A stretch of 64,000 nt of DNA from assembly GCF_025660475.1 (NCBI RefSeq), contig NZ_JAOUSF010000005.1:124001-188000 (forward strand), in the 5' to 3' direction. Source of the stretch: Perspicuibacillus lycopersici (GTDB lineage: Bacteria; Bacillota; Bacilli; Bacillales; Caldibacillaceae). Positions 50,343-58,932 of the stretch are shown piece after piece. Both the position numbers and the translations under genes were made by a program. Within the stretch, counting starts at the first letter, position 1. Every line of letters begins with the position of its first letter. The notes below the pieces were generated by a model. It worked only from the letters and a program-made list of their open reading frames with translations, was not told the DNA's origin and made no database searches.

Positions 50343-52183
50343 GCTTTTACCTCCTTCCTATTCATTAACCGATAATCTGATAACATTTTGAAAAAAGTCG
50401 TATCTTCTAGATAGTGTTCATGATGATATAGATGGACAACATATTCGGTTTCCAATGCTTTTGATTCATACGAAATACTTGTAAGCATTCCATTCCGATA
50501 GGAGACAACCTCACTTCCTAATTGAAAATCAGAAGCCTCTTTATCTAATGCAATAATACAAACCTTATTTCCTTTATAATCAACATCGATCCTTTTTTCC
50601 TCATAGCTAATTTTACTACTCGCTTCGCCATCAGTGAAAAATAAAGGAAATTCTTCGGTTACACTTTCGACTTCCCCAATAATAGTATCGGCAACGTGAA
50701 GTATTTCCGGTGTTACAGAAAGTGTTCGTTCGATTCGAAAAGCGCCATTCATTGGCCCTTGATAAATTACTTGAACAATTATTTTATTTGCTTCTTTACT
50801 AATTTCCTTTACCTCCATTTTTGGAATTTCTTTTCCAGTTAGCTCCGATAATCTTGTCTCAACATTGTTCACGTTTTTCCAGGCGGGAGCAAATGATAGT
50901 GCGCGTTTACTTGAAACTGGTGTGCCATCAGAAGGACCAATGGTTGGCCATATTCCTTTTCGCTGAATCCGAACTATGCCTGTTGGTGTATACTGGTCGT
51001 CACCTTCTGTTTGATATTCGATATAATGTCCTGCGACATTGATAATTAATTTATGAAAAAACGGCTCCATCCATATTGTAAAGCCCCCAACTTCAGCTGG
51101 CGCTTGTATTTCACCTATTTCTTCTGATGCCTGTTCATATGCAAGTGCGAGAAAATAGGCAGCAAGTAAATTGTATTGCGAATGAAAGCTGTAGGATTCA
51201 TAGCCGAGACGAATGCTTGGGTCGGCAAAATTTTTCACGACATTTAGCTCACCAGTAGGACGCTTCCACCGTTGGATTGAATCGAGTGATAGGTGTGCTC
51301 CGCGTTTAAAGGCTGCCGCTAGTTTCCAGTCGCCTTTCTTTGCATATTCATTTGCTGCTATTTCAAACTGAAATGCTTGCTGTGCTTCATTCCATTGATG
51401 CTGAGCACTCCTTCCACCGGTTGGCATTTCTCCAGTGGGGCTTTGCATAAATAAAGATGAAAGCTCCCCACGTCTACAGCATTCTGCCAATGTTTCCTTG
51501 TAACGTCCAGCATAACCTTCTAATAATATGAGGCGTAAATAATTTCTCGTAAACATCGCATATGCTAAAGGTCCATTTGGATCTACATACAGACCATATT
51601 CTGTCAATAACTCCATTTGTGGTGCTAGCGCATCGTCAAATGCAGCAAGATTAATAGCTGGCCCTAAATTTTTCGTATCTCGTAAATATTCACCTGCAAG
51701 CGCCACTATTTTCCAATTATTTATCGTTTTTTGATAGAGCGTTTTCGGATTGATTTCGGAAAATAACGCAACCCATTCGTCTCTTTTTGCTTCGGAAACA
51801 TGATGCGCTAGCTTTTCGTAAGCATAGACAACCATTGTCGTATAAAAATTACTATGACCGTCTGCACAAGTTTCGTTAACCATTTGTCTTAATGAACAGT
51901 CCAATGCTTTACTTGCAGATTCAAGCATCCATTCATATGGGCGTTGTGTAAATAATAGTGCAGTAGCTGCTGCATAAGCAGGTGTAGCATATTGCGTCTC
52001 CCGCTCCATATACGGATCAATTATTCGTCCCACCTCATCCATACAGGTAGAGAAATAGCGAACCATTGATTCAATAGTATTTAAATATTGCACTTTGTAT
52101 GTGGAAGGTTGAATGTCGTTTTCCTGCATTTGTTCTTTATACTTGGATACTAGTGATTCTAGTGGAAATGGTTTTTCTAGCAT
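50339..52183 (-). CDS. Large glycan-active enzyme-like protein (helical toroid plus beta-sandwich), family uncertain
   Basis: 614 aa, no signal peptide. Residues 1 to about 380 are helical with Trp/Tyr-rich turns (TALLFTQRPYEWMLESASKAL, GHSNFYTTMVVYAYEKLA, GEMPTGGRSAQHQWNEAQQ, YSFHSQYNLLAAYFLALAYEQ), as in (alpha/alpha)6-barrel glycosidases and polysaccharide lyases; the remaining 230 residues are beta-rich, as in their sandwich domains. The conserved TGGRSAQHQWNEA with Arg, His, Trp and Glu could form the active site. Heparinase/alginate-lyase-like or unsaturated glucuronyl hydrolase-like folds are the nearest guesses; I cannot name the family. First gene of a coupled pair with the 272-aa epimerase. 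Confidence 0.55.
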   Translation of the reverse strand: MLEKPFPLESLVSKYKEQMQENDIQPSTYKVQYLNTIESMVRYFSTCMDEVGRIIDPYMERETQYATPAYAAATALLFTQRPYEWMLESASKALDCSLRQMVNETCADGHSNFYTTMVVYAYEKLAHHVSEAKRDEWVALFSEINPKTLYQKTINNWKIVALAGEYLRDTKNLGPAINLAAFDDALAPQMELLTEYGLYVDPNGPLAYAMFTRNYLRLILLEGYAGRYKETLAECCRRGELSSLFMQSPTGEMPTGGRSAQHQWNEAQQAFQFEIAANEYAKKGDWKLAAAFKRGAHLSLDSIQRWKRPTGELNVVKNFADPSIRLGYESYSFHSQYNLLAAYFLALAYEQASEEIGEIQAPAEVGGFTIWMEPFFHKLIINVAGHYIEYQTEGDDQYTPTGIVRIQRKGIWPTIGPSDGTPVSSKRALSFAPAWKNVNNVETRLSELTGKEIPKMEVKEISKEANKIIVQVIYQGPMNGAFRIERTLSVTPEILHVADTIIGEVESVTEEFPLFFTDGEASSKISYEEKRIDVDYKGNKVCIIALDKEASDFQLGSEVVSYRNGMLTSISYESKALETEYVVHLYHHEHYLEDTTFFKMLSDYRLMNRKEVKA

Positions 52184-52208
52184 GTGTACTCACCTCAAAT
52201 GTTAAGAA

Positions 52209-52240
52209 GAAAGCAGAATACATTCTTATATTCTGCTTTC
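52209..52240 (-). terminator. Hairpin between oxidoreductase and 614-aa gene
   Basis: Perfect 12-bp stem GAAAGCAGAATA/TATTCTGCTTTC with an 8-nt loop, followed only by TTCTT. It may slow or partly end transcription between the two genes and thereby set their expression ratio. Confidence 0.55.
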
Positions 52241-52263
52241 GACCATGTCATCCTTATATTTTT

Positions 52264-53427
52264 TTAGTGGGTTCCTTGTACATTTAATGTTTTATTCGCG
52301 ACCGTTTTCTTTTGATAGGTAGATGTTTTGATCCGTTCTTGAAGCTTGGAGTAGAATAAATCTTCATTAATCGGAAGCTCGACCCAATCATCCGTCCACG
52401 CGGATAAATGCATCGCATTGGAAATTTCTAGCCCTTTTATTCCTTCTTCTCCTGGACCAAGTAATTCGGTACCGAAGCGAATCGAATTTACCCAATTTTG
52501 AGTAATGCCTTTATGTTGAGTAGCTTCTCCGTGAATCGGAACATCAATTTTCCAGCATTCCGGTTCACCAAAACCACCTTTATATTCTTTGTTAAATTGT
52601 CTTTCTGATTGTGTTAACCGCCAGAATGTTAATTTCCCATCCTCTACGACTAACTTTCCACGATCTCCAGAAATTTCGTAGCGATTCGTTCCAGGAGCAT
52701 CTCCTGTGGAGGTAACAAATACTCCAGTCGCACCATTTTCGTATTCTACGTATGCTGTTACATCGTCCTCAACTTCGATATCATGAAACTTACCAAAGCC
52801 ACAAAATGCACGAACTCGTTTTGGCATTAGGCCACTTGTCCATTGCCATAAATCAAGCTGATGTGGGTCTTGATTTAAAAGCACCCCACCACCTTCACCT
52901 GCCCAAGTCGCACGCCAGCCGCCGGAATCGTAATAACTTTGGGAACGATACCAGTTGGTTATAATCCAATTGGTTCGTTTAATTTCCCCTAATTCTCCAT
53001 TATGTACAAGCTCTCGAAGCTTTTGATAAAGTGGATTCGTCCGCTGGTTAAACATAATCCCGAAAACTTTGCCACTCTTTTTCGCGACCTCATTCATTTC
53101 TCGGACATTTTTCGTATATACACCTGCTGGTTTCTCCACTAATACATGGAGCCCCTTTTCTAACGTTTTTATCGCTAACGGTGGGTGATCATAATGTGGT
53201 GTCGCAACAATAACAGCATCGATATTGGCAAATTCAAAAAAAGCCTCTACATTATCAAACGTTTGTACATTTTCCCCAAGTGCTTCCTTTGCCCATTGCA
53301 AGCGCTCAGGATTTGTATCACAAACTGCTGTTAATATTGCTCCATTGACCTCCCCATTATTTAAATAAACCGCATGTGAGCTCCCCATATTACCGATACC
53401 AATAATTCCAATTTTCACATTTTCCAA
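52264..53427 (-). CDS. Gfo/Idh/MocA-family oxidoreductase (1 of 3)
   Basis: 387 aa NAD(P)-dependent sugar oxidoreductase. VKIGIIGIGNMGSSHAVYL Rossmann motif, VDAVIVATPHYDHPPLAI, LHVLVEKPAGVYTKN (catalytic EKP Lys), GWRATWAGEGGGVLLNQDPHQLDLWQW with the substrate Asp/His (DxxxH-type), then the beta-sheet dimer domain. Oxidises or reduces a hydroxyl of a sugar, sugar acid or inositol derivative. Start TTG 53427 with AAGGAGAGG 7 nt upstream; an extension to 53508 has no ribosome site. Confidence 0.9.
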   Translation of the reverse strand: MENVKIGIIGIGNMGSSHAVYLNNGEVNGAILTAVCDTNPERLQWAKEALGENVQTFDNVEAFFEFANIDAVIVATPHYDHPPLAIKTLEKGLHVLVEKPAGVYTKNVREMNEVAKKSGKVFGIMFNQRTNPLYQKLRELVHNGELGEIKRTNWIITNWYRSQSYYDSGGWRATWAGEGGGVLLNQDPHQLDLWQWTSGLMPKRVRAFCGFGKFHDIEVEDDVTAYVEYENGATGVFVTSTGDAPGTNRYEISGDRGKLVVEDGKLTFWRLTQSERQFNKEYKGGFGEPECWKIDVPIHGEATQHKGITQNWVNSIRFGTELLGPGEEGIKGLEISNAMHLSAWTDDWVELPINEDLFYSKLQERIKTSTYQKKTVANKTLNVQGTH

Positions 53428-53552
53428 TATTGTCCTCTCCTTTTTTACCGACCACATTTGAAAACGCTGTCTCCAATAGCCGATTAATGATGCATAGGAG
53501 GTATCCATCCGCTAACAGATTAGCGGAACTTCCTAATTGCTATTGTCTATCA

Positions 53553-54317
53553 TTATTTTGATTGAAATTGCGAAGCTAATTGGTTAAGATTTTCTAAACT
53601 TGTGCGCAAGCTATCCATAGGATTTCCTGGACATACGTCCTGTTCCACTGCATACCATTCAACACCTGATTTTTCACACCAATCTAATATTGGGGCGAAA
53701 TCAATGACACCTGTGCCAACAGCGGCAAATGTTTGCTGATCATCATTCGTCATATCCTTTAAATGGATAATTGGCATTCTATTTGCATATGGTTGTAGAA
53801 ATTGGACAGGATCTTTCCCGCCTTTTTTCACCCAAAATACATCGATTTCTGCAAGGATTTTATTATCACTTGCTGGTTCTAACAAGTATTCTAATGCAGA
53901 TTTTTCATTAATTTCCGTTTTAAATTCAAAGTCATGGTTATGATAGCTAATCCGGTAGCCTGGAGCTTTCTTAGCTACTTCATTTAACAATGTTTTCACC
54001 TTTTCGTAGCCTTCTACTGTGCGGTATTGATCTGGAAGGTATGGGCAAACAATATCCTTCGTTTCATATAGACTGACCTCTTCTAGCACATTATCTAAAT
54101 CATTTGCTAGTCGATCAATAGAAATATGGATACCTGCAGCTTTTAATTGATTTTCCTTAAGTGCACGTGCTACTTCCTCGGGATCATATCCTGCTGGTAG
54201 GGCAGACAATTGAACAGCATTCCAGCCCATTTCCTTTAATTCTTTAAATACAGGGTCAATGCCTCTTTTTAATTCTTCACGTACCGTGTATAGCTGTGCA
54301 GCAAATTTATTTCTCAT
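53553..54317 (-). CDS. Sugar phosphate isomerase/epimerase-like TIM barrel (3 of 4)
   Basis: 254 aa. FAAQLYTVREELKRGIDPVFKELKEMGWNAVQLSALP is the usual start for the cytosolic 3-keto-glucose/inosose-type epimerases; RISYHNHDFEF, ILAEIDVFWVKKGGKDP, PIIHLKDM and EWYAVEQD provide His, Glu, Asp, His-Lys-Asp and Glu residues of the metal site. Good ribosome site (AGGAGC). It is followed at 125 bp by the first oxidoreductase gene and preceded by a 154-bp gap that may hold an internal promoter. Confidence 0.87.
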   Translation of the reverse strand: MRNKFAAQLYTVREELKRGIDPVFKELKEMGWNAVQLSALPAGYDPEEVARALKENQLKAAGIHISIDRLANDLDNVLEEVSLYETKDIVCPYLPDQYRTVEGYEKVKTLLNEVAKKAPGYRISYHNHDFEFKTEINEKSALEYLLEPASDNKILAEIDVFWVKKGGKDPVQFLQPYANRMPIIHLKDMTNDDQQTFAAVGTGVIDFAPILDWCEKSGVEWYAVEQDVCPGNPMDSLRTSLENLNQLASQFQSK

Positions 54318-54471
54318 TGGTTTCGCTCCTTTTCTCTTACATCAAATACTCATAAATACTTCACGTTCATCTTAATCTTAAAGCGAGGAAATTACATTAT
54401 CTGTGGTTGTTCACTATTGCCGAAATTTATACTCAAATTGCTGTCAATATCTAGTTGAATTGCCTGCGAAC

Positions 54472-55293
54472 TTAAACATGCTTGATGTAACGTTCCTTCA
54501 TTTCCATTAATACTTCATCACCAGGTCGATTCCAAATCGTTTCATTAAAAATTTCTACTTCTATTGGACCGTTATAGCCTGTTTCTTCAACGGCTGTCCG
54601 TATGCGATTAATATCAATAACTCCATCTCCCATCATCCCCCGACCCATTAATAAATCAGGCGTTGGAACAATCCAATCAGATACATGGAAGCCAATAATC
54701 CGCCCTTTCGCTCGGGCAATTTGCCGATATAAATCCGGATCCCACCATACATGGAAAACATCAACAACCACACCAACCTGATTTGGAGAATATTGCTCTG
54801 CTATCGTATTTGCTTCATTCAAGGTGACAATGACGCTTCTTTCCGCTGCATACATTGGATGGAGTGCTTCGACACCTAATGTAATACCATGATCTTCCGC
54901 AAACGGGACGATTTGCTCAATACCTTCTGCAACCATTTTTCTTGCCTCACTAATATTTTTATCAGGTGCAGGTCCAGAAACAAGTACTAATGTATTTGTA
55001 CCAAGCTCTGCTGCTTCAACAATAGCCCGCTTATTATCATCCACTCGTTTTTGCCGTTCAAGTGCTGTTTCTGCAGGGAACATTCCACCCCGACATAGAC
55101 TGGATACCTGCAGCCCCGCGTCTTTAATCAGCCGTTTACTCTCCGAAAGCCCTAATTCTTCTACTCGATGACGCCATAAAGCAATCCAAGGAATTTCTTG
55201 ACGGACACAGCCATCTACCGCTTCACGTAAATTCCAATTTCCTGTCGTTATTTGATTCAAGCTTAACCGCTCAAAAGTTTGCAATTTTGCCAT
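54472..55293 (-). CDS. Sugar phosphate isomerase/epimerase-like TIM barrel (4 of 4)
   Basis: 273 aa. RLSLNQITTGNWNLREAVDGCVRQEIPWIALWRHRVEELG opening; TLGVEALHPMY (Glu), VGVVVDVFHVWWDPDL (Asp, His), IIGFHVSDWIVPTPDLLMGRGMMGDGVID (His, Asp) and PIEVEIFNETIWN (Glu) are the metal/catalytic positions. Commonly found beside DUF993 and Gfo/Idh genes in Bacillus and actinobacterial clusters. Ten bases downstream of the DUF993 gene. Confidence 0.87.
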   Translation of the reverse strand: MAKLQTFERLSLNQITTGNWNLREAVDGCVRQEIPWIALWRHRVEELGLSESKRLIKDAGLQVSSLCRGGMFPAETALERQKRVDDNKRAIVEAAELGTNTLVLVSGPAPDKNISEARKMVAEGIEQIVPFAEDHGITLGVEALHPMYAAERSVIVTLNEANTIAEQYSPNQVGVVVDVFHVWWDPDLYRQIARAKGRIIGFHVSDWIVPTPDLLMGRGMMGDGVIDINRIRTAVEETGYNGPIEVEIFNETIWNRPGDEVLMEMKERYIKHV

Positions 55294-55302
55294 AGGCTCC
55301 TC

Positions 55303-56466
55303 CTATTCGATTCCCGCTAGTTTTAATACTAGACGCATTCTTTCGGTCGCCATTTCTGGATCATGTAATAGACCTGCTTGATCAGCGAGTATAAAAGCCT
55401 CCGCTAAATGTGTAATTGATCTTGCACTTTCCGCTCCATTAACCATCCGAAAATGCTGTTGGTGACCATTTAAATAAGCCATAAATACAATTCCTGTTTT
55501 ATAGGAATAGGTCGGTGCTTGAAAAAGATGTCGTGAAAGTGGCACAGTCTTTCCCAAAATCGCATCGTATTTTTGATAATCATGATTATCAAGTGCATTT
55601 AATGCGGCAGCTGCTGCTGGTGCTATCGCATCAAATATTCCTAGAAGTGCATGACTAAAGCCTACTTCATCCCCACGGATTAGTTCTGGATAGTTAAAGT
55701 CATCGCCAGTATACATTTTAATACCATCAGGCAGCCTTCTGCGCATTACGATTTCTTTATCTGCATTAAGCAAGGAAATTTTTATTCCCTCGATTTTTTC
55801 TTTATTGTCCGAAATGATTTGGAGACAAACCTCCATCGCTTCCTCTATGTTTTCTTTTCCCCAATAACCTCTTAAAGCAGGGTCGAACATCTCGCCTAAC
55901 CAATGTAGAATCGCAGGCTTATTAATTTGTGATAATACTTTTTGATACACATAGGCATAATCTTCTGGTCCATTGGCATTAGCTGCTAATGCTCGACTGG
56001 CCATTAAAATAATTTGACTGCCTTGTTCCTCAATAAAACTACATTGCATAGCATAAGCATCGGCAATTTCATCCAATGTGTAGGTTTGATTAGCAGCTAA
56101 ATGATCCGTTCCAGCACCGCTTGCAATTTTCCCACCTACCGCTTGTGCATCTTGACTAGATAAGCGAATTAATTCCTTTGCTCCATCCCAAGTTAGCCCC
56201 ATTCCCCGTTGTGCGGTGTCCATCGCTTCAGCTACCGAAAACCCTAACGACCAAAGATGACGTCGATAGGATAAGGTTGCTTCCCAATCGATTTCTGGCT
56301 TTCCTAAAGGGTTCACTGTTTTTAATGGATTACTTACGACATGTGCAGCAGAAAATGCTGTCCGACTATGAAACTTTGTTTTTGGTATTTCAATCGTTGG
56401 CACGTTTCCCGCTCGGTATAATTCAATCGAGCCATTCGCTCTTGGTACCATTAACGGTTTCTGCAT
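55303..56466 (-). CDS. DUF993 dihydrodipicolinate synthase/aldolase-like protein
   Basis: 387 aa. A TIM barrel related to the DHDPS/N-acetylneuraminate lyase superfamily: VNPLGKPEIDWEATLSYRRHLWSLGFSVAEAMDTAQRGMGL, IASGAGTDHLAAN, KPAILHWLGEMFDPALRGYWG and EGIKISLLNADKEIVMRRRLPDGIKMYTGDDFNYPELI with the Lys in GIKIS at the expected Schiff-base strand. Probably a class I aldolase acting on a keto-acid in the pathway. Start ATG 56466 with TTGGAGGGA upstream; it overlaps the previous gene by 44 bp, so coupled. Confidence 0.83.
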   Translation of the reverse strand: MQKPLMVPRANGSIELYRAGNVPTIEIPKTKFHSRTAFSAAHVVSNPLKTVNPLGKPEIDWEATLSYRRHLWSLGFSVAEAMDTAQRGMGLTWDGAKELIRLSSQDAQAVGGKIASGAGTDHLAANQTYTLDEIADAYAMQCSFIEEQGSQIILMASRALAANANGPEDYAYVYQKVLSQINKPAILHWLGEMFDPALRGYWGKENIEEAMEVCLQIISDNKEKIEGIKISLLNADKEIVMRRRLPDGIKMYTGDDFNYPELIRGDEVGFSHALLGIFDAIAPAAAAALNALDNHDYQKYDAILGKTVPLSRHLFQAPTYSYKTGIVFMAYLNGHQQHFRMVNGAESARSITHLAEAFILADQAGLLHDPEMATERMRLVLKLAGIE

Positions 56467-57628
56467 GTTTTGTCCCTCCAATGGTTAATTCTGGAACATC
56501 TACCCATCTTCTTTCCTTCCACGATTGAAGAGCAAGATCAGATAATTGTGTGCCTTTTGCACCTTCTAATAGGTCCCACCGAAATTCCTCATCTAATACT
56601 ACATGCTTCAAAAATAACTCCCACTGCACTTTAAAACCATTATCGTATACATCATTTGTTGGCATTTCTTGCCATTGTTCAAAAAAATTAAATGGATTTG
56701 GAATATCAGGATTCCACACTGGCTTTGGTGTATTCACACGATGTTGGATTTTACAATCACGCAAACCACAAACCGCACTACCTTCCGTCCCGTCCACTTG
56801 GATTGTTAAAAGATCCTCTCGGTTAACGCGCACCGTCCAGGAGGAGTTCGCTTGGACTATAATGCCTCCCTCTAATTCAAAAGTGGCGTAAGCAGCATCA
56901 TCAGCACTTGCGACATATGGATTTCCTTCTTCATCGTAGCGCTTTTCAATATGTGTTGCCCCAAGACAAGAAAGGGAACGAACATTTCCGAATAAATTAT
57001 CGAGTACATAGCGCCAATGGGCGAACATATCGACAATAATGCCACCACCGTCTTCCTTCCGATAATTCCAGGACGGACGTTGTGCTTGCTGCCAATCGCC
57101 TTCAAATACCCAATAGCCAAACTCCATTCGAACCGATAAAATTTTTCCAAAGAATCCGGAATCTATTAATCTTTTAAGCTTTAATAGTCCTGGTAGGAAT
57201 AATTTATCCTGCACGACACCATTTTTCACACCTGCTTCATATGCTAAGCGAGCAAGCTCCAATGATTCTTCTACACTAGTTGCAGTAGGCTTTTCGCAAT
57301 AGATATGTTTGCCTGCTTTAATTGCCTGCCGCACTGCTTCGGCACGTCTTGCCGTCGTTTGGGCATCAAAATAAATAATATTATACTCATCGAGAAGACA
57401 TGCCTCTAAGTTGGTACTCCAGCGACTAATATGATGAGTTTCTGCTAAGCGTTTCAACTTTTCTTCATTTCTTCCAACTAAAATCGGATCCGGCATAATC
57501 ACATCCCCATTTTTACAAACAACGCCACCTTGCTCGCGAATTGCAACAATGGAACGGATAAGATGCTGATTTGTCCCCATCCGACCGGTTACTCCATTCA
57601 TAATAATTCCTACGGTTTTTATTGCCAT
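56423..57628 (-). CDS. Gfo/Idh/MocA-family oxidoreductase (2 of 3)
   Basis: 401 aa. An unusual N-terminus for the family: IKTVGIIMNGVTGRMGTNQHLIRSI (GxxGRMG, dihydrodipicolinate-reductase-like dinucleotide motif); then YNIIYFDAQTTARRAEAVRQAI, KHIYCEKPTATSVEESL (catalytic EKP) and GGGIIVDMFAHWRYVLDNLFG with the substrate-side Asp/His. Longer than average. Start ATG 57628 with AAGGAGA 7 nt upstream. Overlaps the DUF993 gene by 44 bp, implying coordinated production of the two proteins. Confidence 0.88.
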   Translation of the reverse strand: MAIKTVGIIMNGVTGRMGTNQHLIRSIVAIREQGGVVCKNGDVIMPDPILVGRNEEKLKRLAETHHISRWSTNLEACLLDEYNIIYFDAQTTARRAEAVRQAIKAGKHIYCEKPTATSVEESLELARLAYEAGVKNGVVQDKLFLPGLLKLKRLIDSGFFGKILSVRMEFGYWVFEGDWQQAQRPSWNYRKEDGGGIIVDMFAHWRYVLDNLFGNVRSLSCLGATHIEKRYDEEGNPYVASADDAAYATFELEGGIIVQANSSWTVRVNREDLLTIQVDGTEGSAVCGLRDCKIQHRVNTPKPVWNPDIPNPFNFFEQWQEMPTNDVYDNGFKVQWELFLKHVVLDEEFRWDLLEGAKGTQLSDLALQSWKERRWVDVPELTIGGTKHAETVNGTKSEWLD

Positions 57629-57663
57629 TGTCATTTCTCCTTCCATAAAAAATAATTTGTGGT

Positions 57664-58680
57664 TTACTTTTCTACTTTTGTATTCAACACTATTTCTTTA
57701 TTTAATTTCGATGATTGCACGATAGAATCGATAATTTTTATTGATGGAAATGCATCTATTACATGCACATAATCTTCGCTGTTTTCAATAATTGCCCGAT
57801 AAAATTTACGAATCAACTTTCGATGACTCGCCCCATAATAAAATTTCGAACCGGACAGCTTTGCATCTTCTTCGATTTCTATTTTTTCTCCTCTATCGTT
57901 TTGCATTGTTAGCTTGCTATCCTTAATCGTCAATTTTTGCTTTTCAAAGATTACTTGCAGCTCGACACTTGAATTATTACCATTCGCGATGGTGGCAAAA
58001 AAGAAACCCGTTGCTCCGTTGGCAAATTGAATACGTGCGGAAGCGGTATCCTCTGTTTCGATACCATAATCAAGAAGCTGAGCAATGTTCCCACGAATGG
58101 AGCTGATCTCTCCACCTAGTAGCTGCATTAAGTCTAGCGTATGAATGGATTGGTTCATCATTACCCCGCCACCTGCATATGCTAGTTTGCCTCGCCAAGG
58201 TTTTTCATCATAGTAGCTTTTCGGCCGCTCCCATGTGACTAGTCCTTTAATATGGAGGATGTTCCCATATTTGTTCGTATTTGTGATTTCCTGTAATTTT
58301 TCAAATGTCTCATTGAAACGATTTTGAAAGCATATACAGATTTTTACCATTGGATTTTCTTCCGCTAATTTTACAAATTTAAATCCTTCTTCACTGTTTA
58401 ATGCTAATGGCTTTTCTTGGAATACATGAATCCCGTGCTCCACACAAGCCTTTGTTACTGGATAATGAAGATAATGTGGTAAACAAATATGTACACAATC
58501 CAGTTCTTCCTTTGCTAGCATTTCGAGATAATCGGTGTAAAAAGGAATCGAAGGTACGATGTTTTTTCGTGCTTCCTCTCGGTCGCAAACCGCCACTAAC
58601 ATTGCATCTGGGTTTTCCTCAATTGCTTCTAGATGAATACTAGAAATATCTCCAAGACCGATTACTGCTACCTTTAACAT
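57664..58680 (-). CDS. Gfo/Idh/MocA-family oxidoreductase (3 of 3)
   Basis: 338 aa. LKVAVIGLGDISSIHLEAI Rossmann start, LDCVHICLPHYLHYPVTKAC, IHVFQEKPLALNSEEG (EKP Lys) and KLAYAGGGVMMNQSIHTLDLMQLLGG with His/Asp. Typical length. First gene after a strong terminator (58761-58807), so probably transcribed partly by read-through from the importer operon and partly from its own start. Substrate not inferable alone. Confidence 0.9.
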   Translation of the reverse strand: MLKVAVIGLGDISSIHLEAIEENPDAMLVAVCDREEARKNIVPSIPFYTDYLEMLAKEELDCVHICLPHYLHYPVTKACVEHGIHVFQEKPLALNSEEGFKFVKLAEENPMVKICICFQNRFNETFEKLQEITNTNKYGNILHIKGLVTWERPKSYYDEKPWRGKLAYAGGGVMMNQSIHTLDLMQLLGGEISSIRGNIAQLLDYGIETEDTASARIQFANGATGFFFATIANGNNSSVELQVIFEKQKLTIKDSKLTMQNDRGEKIEIEEDAKLSGSKFYYGASHRKLIRKFYRAIIENSEDYVHVIDAFPSIKIIDSIVQSSKLNKEIVLNTKVEK

Positions 58681-58760
58681 TTAACATTCTCCTTTAAGCT
58701 ATAAAGTTTGGTTTTTCACATATGCTGTCGCTTATTACATAGGCTTTCACCTAATGATAA

Positions 58761-58807
58761 GAAAAAAAGTAACTGTAACCCATGAACTATCTGGATAAAC
58801 AGTTACT
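58761..58807 (-). terminator. Terminator between the ABC importer genes and the enzyme genes
   Basis: Perfect 9-bp stem AGTAACTGT/ACAGTTACT with a 22-nt loop followed by seven T on the minus strand. Confidence 0.8.
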
Positions 58808-58855
58808 CCTTTATTTATCGTGGTGTATAGTCCATCTTGCCTCTTTCATTATTTT

Positions 58856-58906
58856 GGCTGTATTCGAGAAGATTGTAGCTAAATGGTATATCGTCTGAAT
58901 ACAGCC
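58856..58906. repeat. 51-bp miniature remnant with IS1595-type ends
   Basis: GGCTGTATTC...GAATACAGCC, 10-bp perfect inverted ends. The left end continues GAGAAGATTGTAGCTA, close to the transposon end at 17458. Flanks ATTATTTT and ATATTTTT agree at 6 of 8 positions. It lies between the solute-binding gene and its terminator; with the T-run at 58910 it could itself stop transcription on the plus strand. Confidence 0.6.
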
Positions 58907-58932
58907 ATATTTTTTTCAAACTGACGTGTGAA

